The notes beneath the pieces were generated by a model. It did no database searches. It had not been told where the DNA came from and saw nothing but the letters and a program-made list of their open reading frames with translations. DNA of 64,000 nucleotides, taken from the NCBI GenBank assembly GCA_015680905.1, contig CM027377.1, positions 13,478,501 to 13,542,500 of the forward strand, in the 5' to 3' direction. Each line of letters opens with the position of its first letter. Positions within the stretch are counted from its first letter, which is position 1. This document shows positions 33,056 through 50,880 of the stretch, piece after piece. The position numbers were made by a program, and so were the translations under genes. The DNA comes from Coptis chinensis (lineage: Eukaryota > Streptophyta > Magnoliopsida > Ranunculales > Ranunculaceae).

Positions 33056-36000
33056 TCAGATACCCTCTGTGAGTGCAAAAACACGACCTGCTAGATTTGG
33101 AGGCAGTGCAGAAACAGCTGCCCGGATTTCCTGATGACCAAAAATAAATGCAAGTTCAGAATAATTATATAGGACATGCTATTGGAAGATAAATTGGATA
33201 CCGACAACAATAATGTATAATGGTTCTTAATGCACATAAGGTCTACTTGGCTTTACTCCAAGAAAGTGAATAAATAAATATCCAATAAATGAGATAATAT
33301 ATCACTGGAAAACATACATCAGCTTCGTAGCGAGCAGAAAAATGGATTAGAAGTATTGCTTTGTTACATAACCTATCTGCATGACCGACTATCTGCACAG
33401 GAATTCCCACTAATCAGAACAAATTGATTTTGAGTTTTGAATTTTGTAAGAATGATACAGAATATATTAAAATCAAAAGCTGTACAAACGACAATTTGTT
33501 TCATGAGTTTTTTCAGACGGTTTACCTCAGATAGATGGGTGTGACCATAATCCCTTGCATGTTCCACTGTCTTTGCGTTGTCAACAAACGTACTCTGCAC
33601 ATGAACACAGAGAAAGAAGAAACATCAAAAGAATGTTTGCTGATCCCAATTCCGACAATAATAGCTGTGTCACAATTCGCAAGTAAGTACATAATAAATA
33701 ACACAATAACATTTTATGCAAGTTCAAAAACTTGAGGATTATATTACCCACGCATACTTATCACTGGAAACAAGGACCAGGTTTAATTATCTTATATTCC
33801 TGATTTTCCATGTTTTAAGTAGTGGAATTCTCAAAATGGCATATTAAGGCATTACTAAGTTTAAAATCTTCAAGCCAACCCATAATACATAGAGTGTCTC
33901 AGTCTGTATGTCTATCTGGATTTCTGTGTGTTCCTTTTTCTCCCTTCCAGCTCAATAAAACTAGGAGCATTTAACCTCGTTTGGGCTGTACAATCATCTT
34001 CTATCACCACTAATTTAATAAAATTGAACTGCTATTCAATACTATCTTCTTTAATTGATCTCTATTCAACTCTATCAGGATCAAGACATGTTTTACACAT
34101 CTTACCATTTGAATGACTCAATCCATGTCATAGATATATGTTCTCTCAGCTTCGAGCCTTATCAGGACATCCTTTGGTCTTTGTTGTGACTTGCGAGCAC
34201 CACACTTCACTGGCTATGTTTTACTTGTACGTCTAAATATAGTTTTTAAAATGTGCTCACTTCAGATTTTGTTTTACATGACTGACCTTGCCCATCTCAT
34301 AATTCACATATCTAGCGTGCTCATTCTATGAATATGTTCATAATGATCCCACCTTAAAGCAAGAGAATTGCAGCAGGTTGGTTACACCCCTAAAAACATT
34401 GTGAAGCACTTACCATGGACCCAATAAGATCATGTACGAAAATCAAAATGAGCAATTTCCTGCACCATTCTTGATCCCAACGTGTCGATTACACTATCTG
34501 TAGATTTCTGACGGCATAAGCCTGTATCTTAGGTTCTCACATTTATCATTCCACACGGATTCCGTAAGGGGTTTTTTAAGATTGATTTTAGGAGGTGAGA
34601 CTCTGACGTGTGGTCATCTTTATTTAATGTTCCATTTTCCCTGAGAAACCAACAAATTCCCAGAACCTGGCCAGTAACTGTGGATTCATGTTGAAGTCCA
34701 CTGACGTTTATCATACATGAAGTCTCCAGAGGATGCACCACTCCAAATACATTTATCAATGTAAAGGAAAGTTGCAACTTGCAACTCTTATTGTATTGAA
34801 CTTATGGGTTCACGTTTGCCATCAATAAGTAAAACACGGCACTCTACCTCAAACTAACCCATATCCACAACTGGTTATGTCAGGTTTAGATACTGTAGTA
34901 GGCCAAGTATGGTCCAGTATTGAACTGAAGCACAATCCTCTAAAAGCTAAACCGAAAAACTAAAGTGGAAAAAGTCCCAGTGCACACATTATTTGGGAAC
35001 TAATGAGATGGACATAAGCGGCTCTATATGCCTAAGGATCTGAAATAAAAGACTATTGATTTGAGAAATCTACAACAATCACATTAAATTCATCAATTGA
35101 AAAGCATGAGCAACAAGAGGACGCTGCAAGAGAACTTAAGAGATGGAATACCTCTACTATGAGAATTTTTGCATTTAGAACATCTGCATTGTTTTATGTC
35201 AACTATAAAGTCGGACGTAGTGTCTCCAGTAAAAGCAATTTCCGGCACTGTTACCGTGTCCGTAATCTGCCAAAATGCACAATATCAGCAAAAACCACAA
35301 GCACTACAAAGGAAATAGGGTCAGAGATCAAGAAAGATCAAAGGACTTGAAGAAACCGATAAAAGAATAAACACAAACAACTAGATTTGATGCGAGTTAA
35401 AAATTGGCAAACAAAACTTTGTGTAGATAATTAGTTTAGCATATTCATGATTGTGCTGCTAAAACAGACCTCCACACCTGATAACTTCAAATTCTTGATC
35501 TCGTTCCCTGGAAAGCCAACATACTCCTGCTTAAGTTTCTGCTTCATAGAGTAAACAATATACCCCTGCCAAAAATGTGTTTAAGACTTTAAGGAACAAG
35601 ACAAGAGTAAGACTAAATGAATGCACACAATGACAAACTTATGATCCTTAAAATGGTATGCTTAACAATGAAATTGGATAGTAAAAGTACCAGACTACCA
35701 GGAGTCCATGACCATTCAAAAGCGCCATAATGTACAAGTGCAAACGAAACAACTTCACTAAAAAGATTAAGTACAAGAAACTTCAACAAGCTAGAAGCAG
35801 AGAAAGCGTCACGATACCAAAACTGGAATTAGGTCCTAAAGTAGTATCTATATTAGTGTCCTGCCACCGTCCTGGTGATGCTTGGCAAAACACGACGCCA
35901 CTATGTTCTAAATCACCTAAGGCTACACTAAACTAACTGCGAAAAATCAAATAAAAACGTTTCCATTATCTCTCTATTGGTTCCTCACATTCCACTGTTT

Positions 36001-36725
36001 AGAAATACTTCAACACTCTACTCCACTTCTCTTTCACATTACACATCTTACAAAACCTTTTCCCTATGAACTAACAAATAATATAAGTGCATTTCATTAC
36101 CTGGCTTGGAATAGTATGATAAGTCCTAAATGCTCTTACTTTAATTCCCTTCCTCAACTCGAATTCTTCTCCTACACACAAACCAAACTTATAACTTCAA
36201 ACTCAAATTACCAAATCCCACAAACAAAATTACAAAACTTACCGATATCAAGACCAATAAGTTTGACTTTCAATTCTGACTGATCCATTGACCTATGAAC
36301 TTGAAGCAACTTCTCCACATTCTCTTTAATACAAACAGGTACAATAACAGTAGGTGGTTCCATTTTATACAGCCCTCTTGTAGCTACATACATTGGAAGC
36401 CCACCCTGAAATTATCAAAAAAAAAAAAAAAAAAAAACAGAAGGAGCCCAAGTTAGTAAATATATGCTAAGAAAAACTAAAGTGTGCTAAGGGAGTGAAG
36501 TGGGGAACTTACAATATGATCCATGTGAGCATGAGTAATAAAGAGAAAATCTTGAGAGATTGCCCGTTGTGGACATCTGCCTATATCGAATGCTAATTTG
36601 AGTGTGGGGAATATTACACATGTTTCTTGCCCTCCTATTGATAGTCCTTCTATTGGGTATCCTTCAATTTCTAGGACTTTCTTGTTCTTTGATGATGATG
36701 ATGATGAGTTTGTGGGTTTTTCCAT
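33056..36725 (-). CDS. short-form tRNase Z (ribonuclease Z), 8 exons, one frameshift
   Basis: This metallo-beta-lactamase endonuclease removes 3' trailers from pre-tRNA. Exons in transcript order: 36725-36513, 36405-36243, 36171-36101, 35565-35470, 35266-35152, 33594-33526, 33392-33318 and 33130-33056. All introns begin GT and end AG. Exon 1 starts MEKPTNSSS, contains GLSIGGQETCVIFP and ends in the zinc motif THAHMDHI (His65-xHis-x-Asp-His). Later blocks are FRTYHTIPSQ, EIAFTGDTTSDFI, EHARDYGHTHLSE, LIHFSARYEAD and ALPPNLAGRVFALTEGI before TGA. The exons sum to 877 bases, one more than a multiple of three. The extra base lies in an AAAA run (TTTT on the plus strand) in exon 5, between DFIVD and NNADVLNAKILIVE. 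Without it the product would be 291 residues, a usual short-form length. Confidence 0.9.
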
Positions 36726-37280
36726 TGGTTTTTTTTTTTTTTTTTTGGGTTTTAGAGAGGAAGAGGAGAGTTGGTAGTTTGGTAGTACTCGGTTATAGTT
36801 GAAAAAATGGTCCCATATCCATTTTTTCAACGTTGGGGCCTTGCCTTTTCTCAAGTTTTAACAGCGGGTGATTCGTTGACAGTGTTTTATGTCTTGTACT
36901 CTTGTGAAACAAAACTATAATTTACGCAACATATGAGTGGATCATGTTTAGAACAGCGATTGAAATTGAAACAGAAGTACTGAACTGAACTTGTTGAATT
37001 TGGATATTGATGTTGGGATCAAGATGTTCCGGCACCAATTTGTGCCGTGGTTAAAACATTGTCAAGTACCACAATTGAACGATATCATGATCTTGAAGTT
37101 TGATTGTTTGTTTGGTTCCTGTTTCTTTGTTTGTCTGTAACAGTGTTGTTGTACAAGAGCCTTGAAAGGTAACACTGCTAACAATCTAACAAAAATTAGG
37201 ATCCATTTGCGTTGTTAGGACTTGGGAGGAGAACTTGTCTCTGGGCAGCACCGTTACAGACAGAAAATGCGTCGTATGTA
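36726..37280. other. intergenic between tRNase Z and UXT-like gene
   Basis: Contains a poly(T) run at 36729-36746 (the A-rich tRNase Z leader), its promoter region, and the 3' UTR of the UXT-like gene. No other gene seen. Confidence 0.5.
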
Positions 37281-39793
37281 TCACTCTGCATGAAGTTGGA
37301 GCAACTCTCTAATACCTTCACAAACCTGCAAAAGCTCAACAATTAGTGATAGCAATTAGCAAATGAAGATCAGGGGGGTAATTCTTAATTCTTTCCAAAT
37401 GGTATACCATGAATATCTGCCTATACATTTTTCTTTTTCCAATTTGAAAGACCCTTGTGTTCACAAGTTTCTTCTGAAAAAATTGAATGGAAAACACACT
37501 TGTCACATGCCCGCAGGGAGGGATGCAACAGCATCATCCATGGGGTCAACAATTGAAACCGTTCCTAGTATCAAGGGGCTTTTACATCCCTCAAATTTAC
37601 AAATAGTATTCCAAACTTTCAAGTATAATTTTCTAATATTCACTACATAAACAAATTTGAAACTACTGGTCCTCTCTTTCTCGAGTACATAACGAAGAAA
37701 TGTACAATAAGTTCTACTAAGCAGGGAAAAGAAAATTAAATATTGTTGTAATCCTATTAAGTGCTCTGCTCTCCTAATTAGAGGGTGCAGTGGGGCACTA
37801 TATCAAAGTTGAGCTACTTCTTTCTGCCCATAAGCTATGCAAACAAAGGTGCAAGTTCTATTTAGGCGCTGCAGTGTGAGCCTAGGGGATAGTATCGTCA
37901 AAAGGCTTAAGGTGAATATATAGCCTAGGCAATGGACGTAGGACAGTGTAGTCCATAAGAAGACAAATACAAAGTAATGAAATATAGTATTATAGTTACC
38001 AAAAAGATGCTTACCAACTTGATTTGGGCTTTAATAGATGCAATTAACTTTGTATACTCCTCTATTTCCCTGCATAATAGCAACAGAAGTAAAATATGTC
38101 AATTAAAGCTCCATCAGGTTTAAAGATATATGTCTAAGGGACTCAAATGCAATATAGAACAACAAATGAGTAACCAGGCAAAAATATCATGTGGGACGAA
38201 AGGATGCCTAAGGTGCATTATTGTTGGGGAAAACGATACCAATCGATCTCCACCCCACTAAGATAGCTTATACTTGGACAATCTACTACTCCAATATGAA
38301 ATCTAATTTTTCACTACAACCTACAACCAACAACCAACAACCACAATCTTAATCTATGGATATAACTATCACAAACAAGCAATACAAAAATGTACCATGG
38401 TTCGGCCAATGATGCCTACTACCACAAGAGCTAATCATTTTATAAGTATGGGAAGGAAGATTATAATCACTCCTCTCAAGTCTTTCCACCTTACTAGATC
38501 ACTCCTCTCTCCTCACAAGTTTTTCTCTTTGCAAGAGTTTTCTTTCAATTTTGATTGTTCTCAAAATTGGGTTTCTATTCAAAATTTGGTTTTCCAAAAC
38601 CTAACTTCTGTTTTTATAATAATCTGAAATTTCGACGCATCTGTGAAATTTCGCGTTACTGTGGAGAAAATCAAAACCCGACTTATTTAGGCATGAGCGC
38701 GGGCGCTCTCTCAGATAGGCAAATCTGAGCGCGCGTGCGCCTTCTTATTTTCCCAACTTAAAAAGTCCAGTAACTTTGTTTCGTGAGAGGCTGAAAAAAA
38801 AAAACTATCTTCTTTTTCACGGCAAGAGCCAGGGGACGTGCCTTGGGCAAAGCCAATCTGAGTGCATGCGCGCTCAGACTTGTTCACACGAACAGTACCA
38901 GTTTCTCTCCTCTTCCTCATCCTCATGTGAGGGATAACTCCAACAATTATATGTAATGATTGCCTCTCTGTCCAAAATTTTCAAAATCTTTTGAAGCTAA
39001 TAATTGCAGTCACATTAGTTTCTGAGGAGTGGTAACAGTAATATATACAATACCATATAACGATACAAGAGGTTTAAATCTGTCCTTTTATAATCTTGTG
39101 GAGAAGTAGGCAAGATGAAATTGAATATACACGACATGATTATCACTGCAATCTCTATTTTCATACGCTCAAATGCTCAATAAATGTAAGCTGAATTAAT
39201 TAATCAATATAATTGCTTACGTGTTTAGGCTTGCTTCTTTCACCAAGATGAAGTTGATAGCTTCAGACCAAGTGAACTCCACATGAAATCCAAGACCAAC
39301 ATCCACAAATATATGCCGTGTATCCGGCCTGTAGAGATGCAAAAGAATATAAATGAGTAACTACAGAATACAAGCAATCAACAGCATAACATGTCAGTAG
39401 ATGCAAACATACACATCAGCTTCCAAGTACACTTCAGAACCAAGATTGACCAATGAACGGAGGCTACTGACACCATTCTTCTCCAGATTCTCTATATTCT
39501 TTCTTAGGTCTGAACTATAAAACATAGTCAAAGAAATAACAAACACCAAAAAAAAAAAAAAAAAATAATTTGCCCATCCTATAAAGAAACAAAAGGATAC
39601 TAAATTTTTTGGTGTTCAAAGACCTTGTCCCTGCAAAACATGAGATTCAGTTATTTATATTAATTTTTTTATATATAGACTCAGAGAAGTATAAATACCG
39701 TTCCCCAACAGCTCGTACGAGATCAGGCTTTAAGCGGCGGTCAACAAAGTCCTCATATCTTTGCACTTTTTCTTGCCGTCCAAAAATATCCAT
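37281..39793 (-). CDS. UXT/prefoldin alpha-like chaperone subunit, 6 exons
   Basis: Exons in transcript order: 39793-39699, 39630-39601, 39514-39413, 39328-39221, 38069-38015 and 37325-37281. They total 435 bases, an intact frame of 144 residues. The protein opens MDIFGRQEKVQRYEDFVDRR, continues LVRAVGERDKVFEHQKIYSD, then LRSLVNLGSEVYLEADVPDT, HIFVDVGLGFHVEFTWSEA and IEEYTKLIASIKAQIKL, and ends VCEGIRELLQLHAE. Coiled-coil ends around a short beta-hairpin region (GSEVYLEADV, HIFVDVGLGF) are the prefoldin-alpha fold, and the sequence matches the UXT branch. Family members work in prefoldin-like chaperone complexes and, in animals, in transcription cofactor complexes; the plant role is inference. 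Intron 4 is about 1.15 kb. The start is the first in-frame ATG. Confidence 0.9.
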
Positions 39794-40641
39794 CTTGCCG
39801 TCGAAAATGAGGACGTACCTGTTTTTGAGGTTTTGAGAGGACTGAGAAGAAGAAGATAAATTTTGGTCAACGTTGATGAAAAAGTCAAAATCGATATATC
39901 GTGACTTATTAAACCGATATATTCCGACACGATAAAAGAGGTTCCCGATGAGACAACTCGTTTTTTTTTTTTATTAGATCTCGAACCTAAAAACGCTATT
40001 AATTTTTTTGTTTCCGACACATAAACGAGTCGGTTCGCTCTTTATTTGCTTGAGGTATGTTTTATATGATTCTTCTGCCACTTATATTACGTGAATTTTG
40101 GTTGCATGTTTTGACTAAGTCAAATATAGATATGAAATTTCAGATTAGAATTCATTTTGTGATTATTAGACGGATATAAACAAGAAATCTATAGTTATGA
40201 ACTTGATCGGCCACTTTTGTGAACCGCAATTACGTTTCGTGATAAAAATTAGTATCAAGTATTAACCACAATAGTGTTAGCTGCTTCAGCTAATATGACG
40301 CAAACATAAGGGGAAGAAAGTAGTAGTAGTGAAATAAGTGTGCTCCTATGAAGCGAAGTAGTGCTAGACTTGGGTAATTAAGTTGTTTGATGCCAAAATT
40401 GTGTGAAGAAGACATAGTGCTCTCAAGTGTGAACGTTATCTGCATTGTCAATCTCTGGTTGACAAGTGCGATAGGTTATTAATTTCTTATGGTACGAGGA
40501 ACTTGATTTTATTTGTTTATATATAAGTAAGTTGGGGTATATACTCTAACTTACCACTTTATTATCTCCCTCTCGCAGTCACTTACTACTTGTCTTTTAC
40601 AAGTTTTCCCGGTGGAGTCAGAAGTATCCAAACAAACAGCT
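39794..40641. other. divergent intergenic region
   Basis: This region lies between the head-to-head UXT-like gene and the Pong-like ORF1 gene. It should hold both promoters. No clear terminal repeat of an element was found. Confidence 0.45.
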
Positions 40642-41694
40642 ATGACCCATAGAGGTGTCAGTTTCTCGGTAGTTGAGGATGAAACCATATGTAAAGCGTG
40701 GTTGGCAACTGGAAAAGATCCTGTTATTGTGTCAAATCAAGTTAATCAAACATATTGGGAACGTGTTCTGGAAGTTTTCAATCAGTTGATGGGAGGTGTA
40801 ACTAAAAGAACAAGTACCTCCGTGCAGACTCGATGGTGTCGAATCCATCAAAGCGTTAGCAAATTTTGTGGGTTTCTAACTCAGTTAGAGACGAATGATA
40901 AAAAGGGTCTCACTGAATTAGAGCAGGTAAGCACACATTTTTTTCGGTTTGCGCATAACATTGTTTGATGTGATAATCGTTACCTAATTCTCGTCCTTTT
41001 TTCTCCCAAGATAAATGAGGCAAAACGTGTGTACCACTCTGTTGAAGGCCAACCATTCAAGTTTGAGAGTTGTTGGAATATTCTAAAAGGAACTCCAAAG
41101 TGGGAGGAGCTTTGGTCGACTAAACTGAATACCAAGAAGGCCAAACCAACTTTGGACGTTGATGTTAGTGCAACTGGATTGGTACCATCTTCTAATCCTG
41201 CAACCCCATCATCGACACCATCAACACCTAGCACAGTTCCTTTTGATTCAGATGTTGATCCGATCTCTTTAGACGATCCCAGTAAAGAACGACCTATAAG
41301 AAGGAAGGTGGAGAATGAGAGGAGAATTGACGAGTGTGGCCACCACATGGCCAAGGTTGATGAAGCTAACTTGGTTTTGAAGGACTTTTTAACTGCTTTT
41401 GATGCACGCTTGAAGAAAAGTGAGGAGATTGCCCTTAGAGAATTGCACTTGAAAGAGCAAAAAATGCTAGAACGTAAAATTGAGAGAGAACAAAGAGTTA
41501 TGGATACGGATCTCAATGGCATGCCTCCTATGCAACGTGATTATTACATAGCACGTCAGAGAGAGATATTGGCTAGGTGGACTACAACTGGACAAGTTGG
41601 GGGGTCAAATGAGGGGCATAGTGTGTTACAAGGTGAAGAAAATAGTGGGGGTCAAAGTGAGGGAGGTCTTGGTGTAATTCTTAGATCTACTTAG
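40642..41694 (+). CDS. Pong/PIF-Harbinger ORF1-like protein (SANT/Myb-like + NAM-associated domain), 2 exons
   Basis: Exon 1 at 40642-40926 and exon 2 at 41011-41694 join in phase 0 with GT-AG ends, giving an intact 322-residue frame. The start is the ATG of MTHRGVSFSVVEDETICKAW; the frame is open upstream but has no earlier ATG. Residues ~5-95 look like a SANT/Myb-like trihelix (EDETICKAW, QTYWERVLEVFNQL, TSVQTRWCRIHQ). A Ser/Thr/Pro linker follows, then a charged coiled-coil region (RRKVENERR ... EREQRVMDTDLNGMPPMQRDYY) typical of the 'no apical meristem-associated' C-terminus. Such proteins are ORF1 of Pong-type Harbinger elements, or host genes derived from them. No DDE transposase gene lies beside it in this window. 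Confidence 0.78.
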
Positions 41695-41826
41695 ACTGCT
41701 TTCTCTGTCGCTGATAAAAGAAAATGTATCTATGTTTAATTTATGTTTGATGTAATCGGAATTTTAGGATATGTTTTAATGAAAACAAAAATGCTATGTT
41801 ATTAACTTATTATTCAAAATGATTTT

Positions 41827-41859
<33 letters not shown>

Positions 41860-42652
41860 TTTTTGTAGAAATATATAAGTCGAGATAGTGAAAGGAAATC
41901 ATTAGAAAGGTGCAGTCCCACTTCGATTGCTAGCAGCTCTTAGTTAAGGATTGAAGGTTTGTTAGGTTGCCTACAGGTTTTCCTTACCAGATCCATCTTT
42001 GTCCTAGCATTTTGCTGTATCCTGACCTTGCTTTTGAGAGTGAGACATCATCGCTGAGTTTGTTTATTTTTCTTCTTTCCGGGGGGGTTTATTTCTCCTC
42101 TTAGTTTCTCTTGTTTTGTGGTGTACCTCCTCATTTGTCCTTGTTAAAAAAGAGAATGAATGCAAGTGGTTTCTGATAGAAAACATGAGGACAAAAGGTG
42201 GCTTTGTGACACGTATCAGGTCTTCGCTTTTGTCTGGTTTTTTGATACAGTAGCATTCATGTGTTAGTGATGACTAACTGGTCTTGCTTGGTTATAATAA
42301 ATACCAAATGATGGTATTAAGTATAAATATCTGTTGCGGTCCTAAGTGCTTGTACTTTTTTTTGCAGTAAGAAATTATGATATTGAAGCTGCAGATGTGG
42401 TATTTGTTTGCGCTTTTCCTTGGTTTTTTCCCTTTTTTTGTTGTGGAATTTCTCTTTAAATTTTTCATTCAGACAAAGCTTTTGTATCTCATCATCGCAG
42501 ATTGTCTTTCTGAAGCCTCCTTTTAGTTTCCATTCACATTAAGTGGCCTTGAGGTTTATTTGATTTGAAGCAGCTTTGATCTGTTGCAGGTTTCATTTGG
42601 TTTGTGTGTGAAGCCGTTTTCTAGTTAAGAAATATTTGTAGCTAAATTTCAT
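41695..42652. other. intergenic and probable TMEM230 5' UTR/intron region
   Basis: Begins with the 3' flank of the Pong-like gene and a poly(T)/(ATT)n run at about 41822-41864. The remainder, with pyrimidine-rich stretches and several plausible splice signals, is likely TMEM230 promoter and leader. No protein frame. Confidence 0.4.
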
Positions 42653-43755
42653 ATGGCTACACGACGCCATGTCCAATATAGCCCTCTTTCTGGAAAGGAA
42701 GAGAGGGACTACAATGGAAGTGAAGATGACCCCCGCTTTGCTTACACTCCAAAGTCCTTCGATAGGGTCCCGTGGAAATCCATTGCTCTTGCTCTCTTTC
42801 TGCTTTTTCTTGGATCATCTCTACTTTTTCTCTCTTTCTTTATCTTCACAGGCCACATGGGAGGTGATCGATCACAGGTTTATGGCCTCCTGGGTCTTGG
42901 AATTCTCGCCTTTCTTCCAGGTATAGCAAACACAATCTATCAATTATTTTATATCTATCTTTTTGGTATTAGCAATTCTAAATTTGGAGTTTGATGTTAT
43001 ATTGCTTGATTCCCTTAATGCATGCATCTTTGCATCTTCTTATTCTCATCTGTTCTTTCCATATGTTCTTGGAAGTTGCAATAGTACCTCTGGTCTTTTC
43101 CTTTCAATGAGGAAGAAAGGCTTGATCATACTTGAAACTTTCTGTATGAAGATCAGTTCATGCAACTGGCCACTTGGAACAGACACAAAAAAGTTTTCTG
43201 TGCTCAATACTCCAACTTGTCATTTTCTCATATGACTTTTACCATAGATCTTGGCCCCTCAATTGAAATATCATCTTGCTTGATCTCTTTGGTTATGTCA
43301 ACCTTCAGATCTTCTTTGATTTAAAGGCTTTATTGTGCTAATGGTCTTTTTTAATGTTTCTGTGCCTTTACTTAGTGGTTGGAAATCAATTATGTAGAGG
43401 TTTTATTTCTGTATTATAACTTTTTCTAAAGATAAGTATAATGCTAAACACAAATTTCCCAAAGTTTTTCTTTAATATTATGAGCAGAAAATTCAGTAAA
43501 TGGCGTATATTTGGCATTTTAAGAATCCATTTTGGTTGGACAGTTCTAATGATGGTAGCCTGGTTAGGTGTTCTTTACAACTTCCTATCAAAGAAGCACC
43601 TTATACAATTTGTCATGTTTCTGTATTTAAACTTTCTTTGCATGATTGTTAGCTTATTACTTTGTTTGTTTCCAGGTTTTTATGAAACCCGTATTGCTTA
43701 CTATGCATGGAGGGGTGCCCAAGGATACCGATTTGCATCGATTCCTCGCTATTAG
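42653..43755 (+). CDS. TMEM230 homologue (UPF0414 family), 2 exons
   Basis: Exon 1 (42653-42920) and exon 2 (43676-43755) join within a Gly codon across a 755-bp GT-AG intron and encode 115 residues. A cytosolic N-terminus (MATRRHVQYSPLSGKEERDY) containing DDPRFAYTPKSFDRVPWKSI precedes two membrane segments at about residues 43-65 and 77-92. It ends FYETRIAYYAWRGAQGYRF-ASIPRY. The FYETR-IAYYAWRGAQGY block and the two-helix layout identify TMEM230, a small endomembrane protein linked in animals to vesicle trafficking; the plant role is not established. Length matches the family. The gene is intact. Confidence 0.93.
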
Positions 43756-44586
43756 GTGTGGTTTCTCAAAACAATCGGATTGTCACGTTTGTGTGAATTA
43801 TGTTGTAATCGTGTTACTCGAAACTGGATCCGTCATTTTACTGACAAAATAGTTCATGAATGTGTTATTGTCATTCCATAATAATAACTGTGTAATAATA
43901 GCTCTTATAAATTTACATAAATACTGACACTGTTAGTTTTGGCTGTGGAGGACCTTATGAAGGCACTGGCAGCTTAAAAAATCGTGTTACTTGGATGGTT
44001 GTATAGACCTGCTACTGGTTGGCGTTGTCTGAATGATATAATAATTTTCTGTGTGCCAAGCCTATTGGACGGCGCTTCAATGTCTCACATTCCTTTCATT
44101 CATAATATTTTGACTTTGAGGTACTTCCGTACAAGGTTACACTATGTAAGTAGTATTGGATGGGTGACATCAATAATGCTTATCACCAATCATTACTCCA
44201 AAGAAACGAAATCTTGAGCCAAATCTGGGTACTAAAACTATGCAAATGTATAATGACATGAATTTTTTCCCAATACGACTTGATCAAATCCTTGAAAAAA
44301 ACCAAAACATTTTCTTGGTTTTCATCGACAGCCTCAGTGCCTTACTCTTTTCCAACTTTAATTTTTCATCATATTTTCGGTTTACATGTCTACATCAAAT
44401 CTTGGCAATCTAGTGGGCATCTGAAATGAAGAAAATTTAACGATCCTAAACAAAACCACGGAAATATAAATTGGTTGAAAACGATATAAAATGTGTGGTG
44501 ACTCATTAATGTGTCAAACTAGCATATATAACAAAAGAGGCATGGGAATTACCGAAGCCAAAAAAGAAAAAAAAAAAATAGCACTG
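43756..44586. other. intergenic between TMEM230 and SnRK1
   Basis: TMEM230 3' UTR followed by AT-rich DNA and the SnRK1 promoter. A phrase near 44140-44165 (GTAGTATTGGATGGGTGAC) resembles part of 5S rRNA, but the rest of 5S is absent. Confidence 0.45.
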
Positions 44587-44597
44587 CCCTATAAATA
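44587..44597 (+). promoter_or_regulatory. TATA box and leader of SnRK1 gene
   Basis: CCCTATAAATAATA lies about 150 bases before the start codon. The transcribed leader is pyrimidine-rich (TTAATTTCTCTCTCCTCC) and probably contains a small intron from GTAAGT at 44652 to CAG at 44733, just three bases before the ATG. Confidence 0.6.
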
Positions 44598-44715
44598 ATA
44601 ACTCATTCCTCTCCTTCCAAAACTAAATTTTAATTAATTTCTCTCTCCTCCGTAAGTGTAAGTCTTCTTATTTATTTCTATATATCTCCATGAATTGTTC
44701 AAATAGATTTTTTGA

Positions 44716-49634
<4,919 letters not shown>

Positions 49635-49980
49635 ACTGAGGAGCATGAGTGAAATTCTGCCCAAGTAGTTTTATGCATGCTTGTGTGCTTGTTTTGTATA
49701 TGTGAATCCGTAAAGCTTCATTCCACTGCACCCTAAATTTTAAATTATGGGTTATTTGGCTGGTTGTGAGTTTGGTTCACTTTCAGCATCCGACTCTAGT
49801 GGAGCTTTTGGCTTTAATTGCCGGCCTATAGCTGTCAGCCACTTGTGTAACTTCAGCGAAAAAAACACTTATGTAACTTTGGAAAATGGTAGTAGGAATT
49901 GAACTCATCCGGAAATTTTAATACCTTTGTGGCGCTGAACTTCTCCCCGTAACTCTTTCATGATTTGCTGATCAAAAACA
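49635..49980. other. SnRK1 3' UTR and flank
   Basis: Follows the SnRK1 stop. The Helitron begins immediately after 49980. Confidence 0.5.
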
Positions 49981-50734
49981 TCTACTATCTATATACTAAA
50001 GCAGAGACGTTTAAAGGAGGATTTTCTCTCTCCTATGTGGTACTCTAATATGAGATATGAGAGTTAGTATTTTTTCTATTATATGTGGCACTCTAATATG
50101 AAAGATAGTATTTTCTAATAGCCTACAATTCCACATACATGGAACCTCTTTGGAGAGTTTGAGTGTATTTTCAATTTTTATATATTTGATCAAATAAAAA
50201 AAATATATTAAAAACAATAGGTGATTTGTAGAAGCTAACTTCAAATAATATTTAACGGAAAATCGGAAACTGGATGCAAATGCAAGCATTAAACTAATCT
50301 TAAAAAGTAATTAATAAAAAATTGGAATATGGATAGAACTGCATTAAACTAATCTCAAAGAATAATTAACGAAAAATTAAAACTTTGATGCAAATATATC
50401 AAACTAACATAAAAAAATAATTGTCGAAAAATCAAAAACTGGATGCAAATGCATTGAGCTAACCCTCAAAGATTAAATTAAAGGAAAATCAGAAACTGGA
50501 TGCAGCTGTATTGAACTAACTTCAAATAAAAATTAATTATAAATTGGAAACATAATGCAAATGCGTGGAACTAATCTTAAAAAGTAATTAACGAGAAATC
50601 GAAAACCGCATGCAACTGCACTGAACTAATCTCAAAAAATAAACTTGATGCAAAACCTCAAGAAATAATTAAAAGGTCCAACGATATGGCCACACCGTTT
50701 GGGATTTGAACTTTGAAAAAATATAAAGTTCTGT

Positions 50735-50880
50735 TTTTTGGCCTCTTGACCGGTGTGGGCACATCGTTTGGACTAAGTTCCAAACGGTGTGGCCAAGTCG
50801 TTTGGGACTTAGTCCAAACGATTTGGCCATATCGTTGGAGACTTAGTCCAAACGGTGTGACCATATTGTTGGGTTTACAC
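50735..50880. repeat. array of inverted-repeat units
   Basis: CGTTTGGACTAAG-type and CTTAGTCCAAACG-type arms alternate with GTGTGGCCA/TGGCCAT blocks at a period of about 32 bp, so the stretch can fold into several alternative hairpins. Fragmentary open frames on both strands are by-products. Confidence 0.75.

Noticed and set aside
40980..41522. 180-codon minus-strand frame
   Set aside because: It is the antisense shadow of exon 2 of the Pong ORF1-like gene.
44130..44175. 5S rRNA-like phrase near the TMEM230 3' flank
   Set aside because: About 20 bases resemble the 3' part of plant 5S rRNA, but the remaining ~90 bases of 5S are not present and no SINE boundary is visible.
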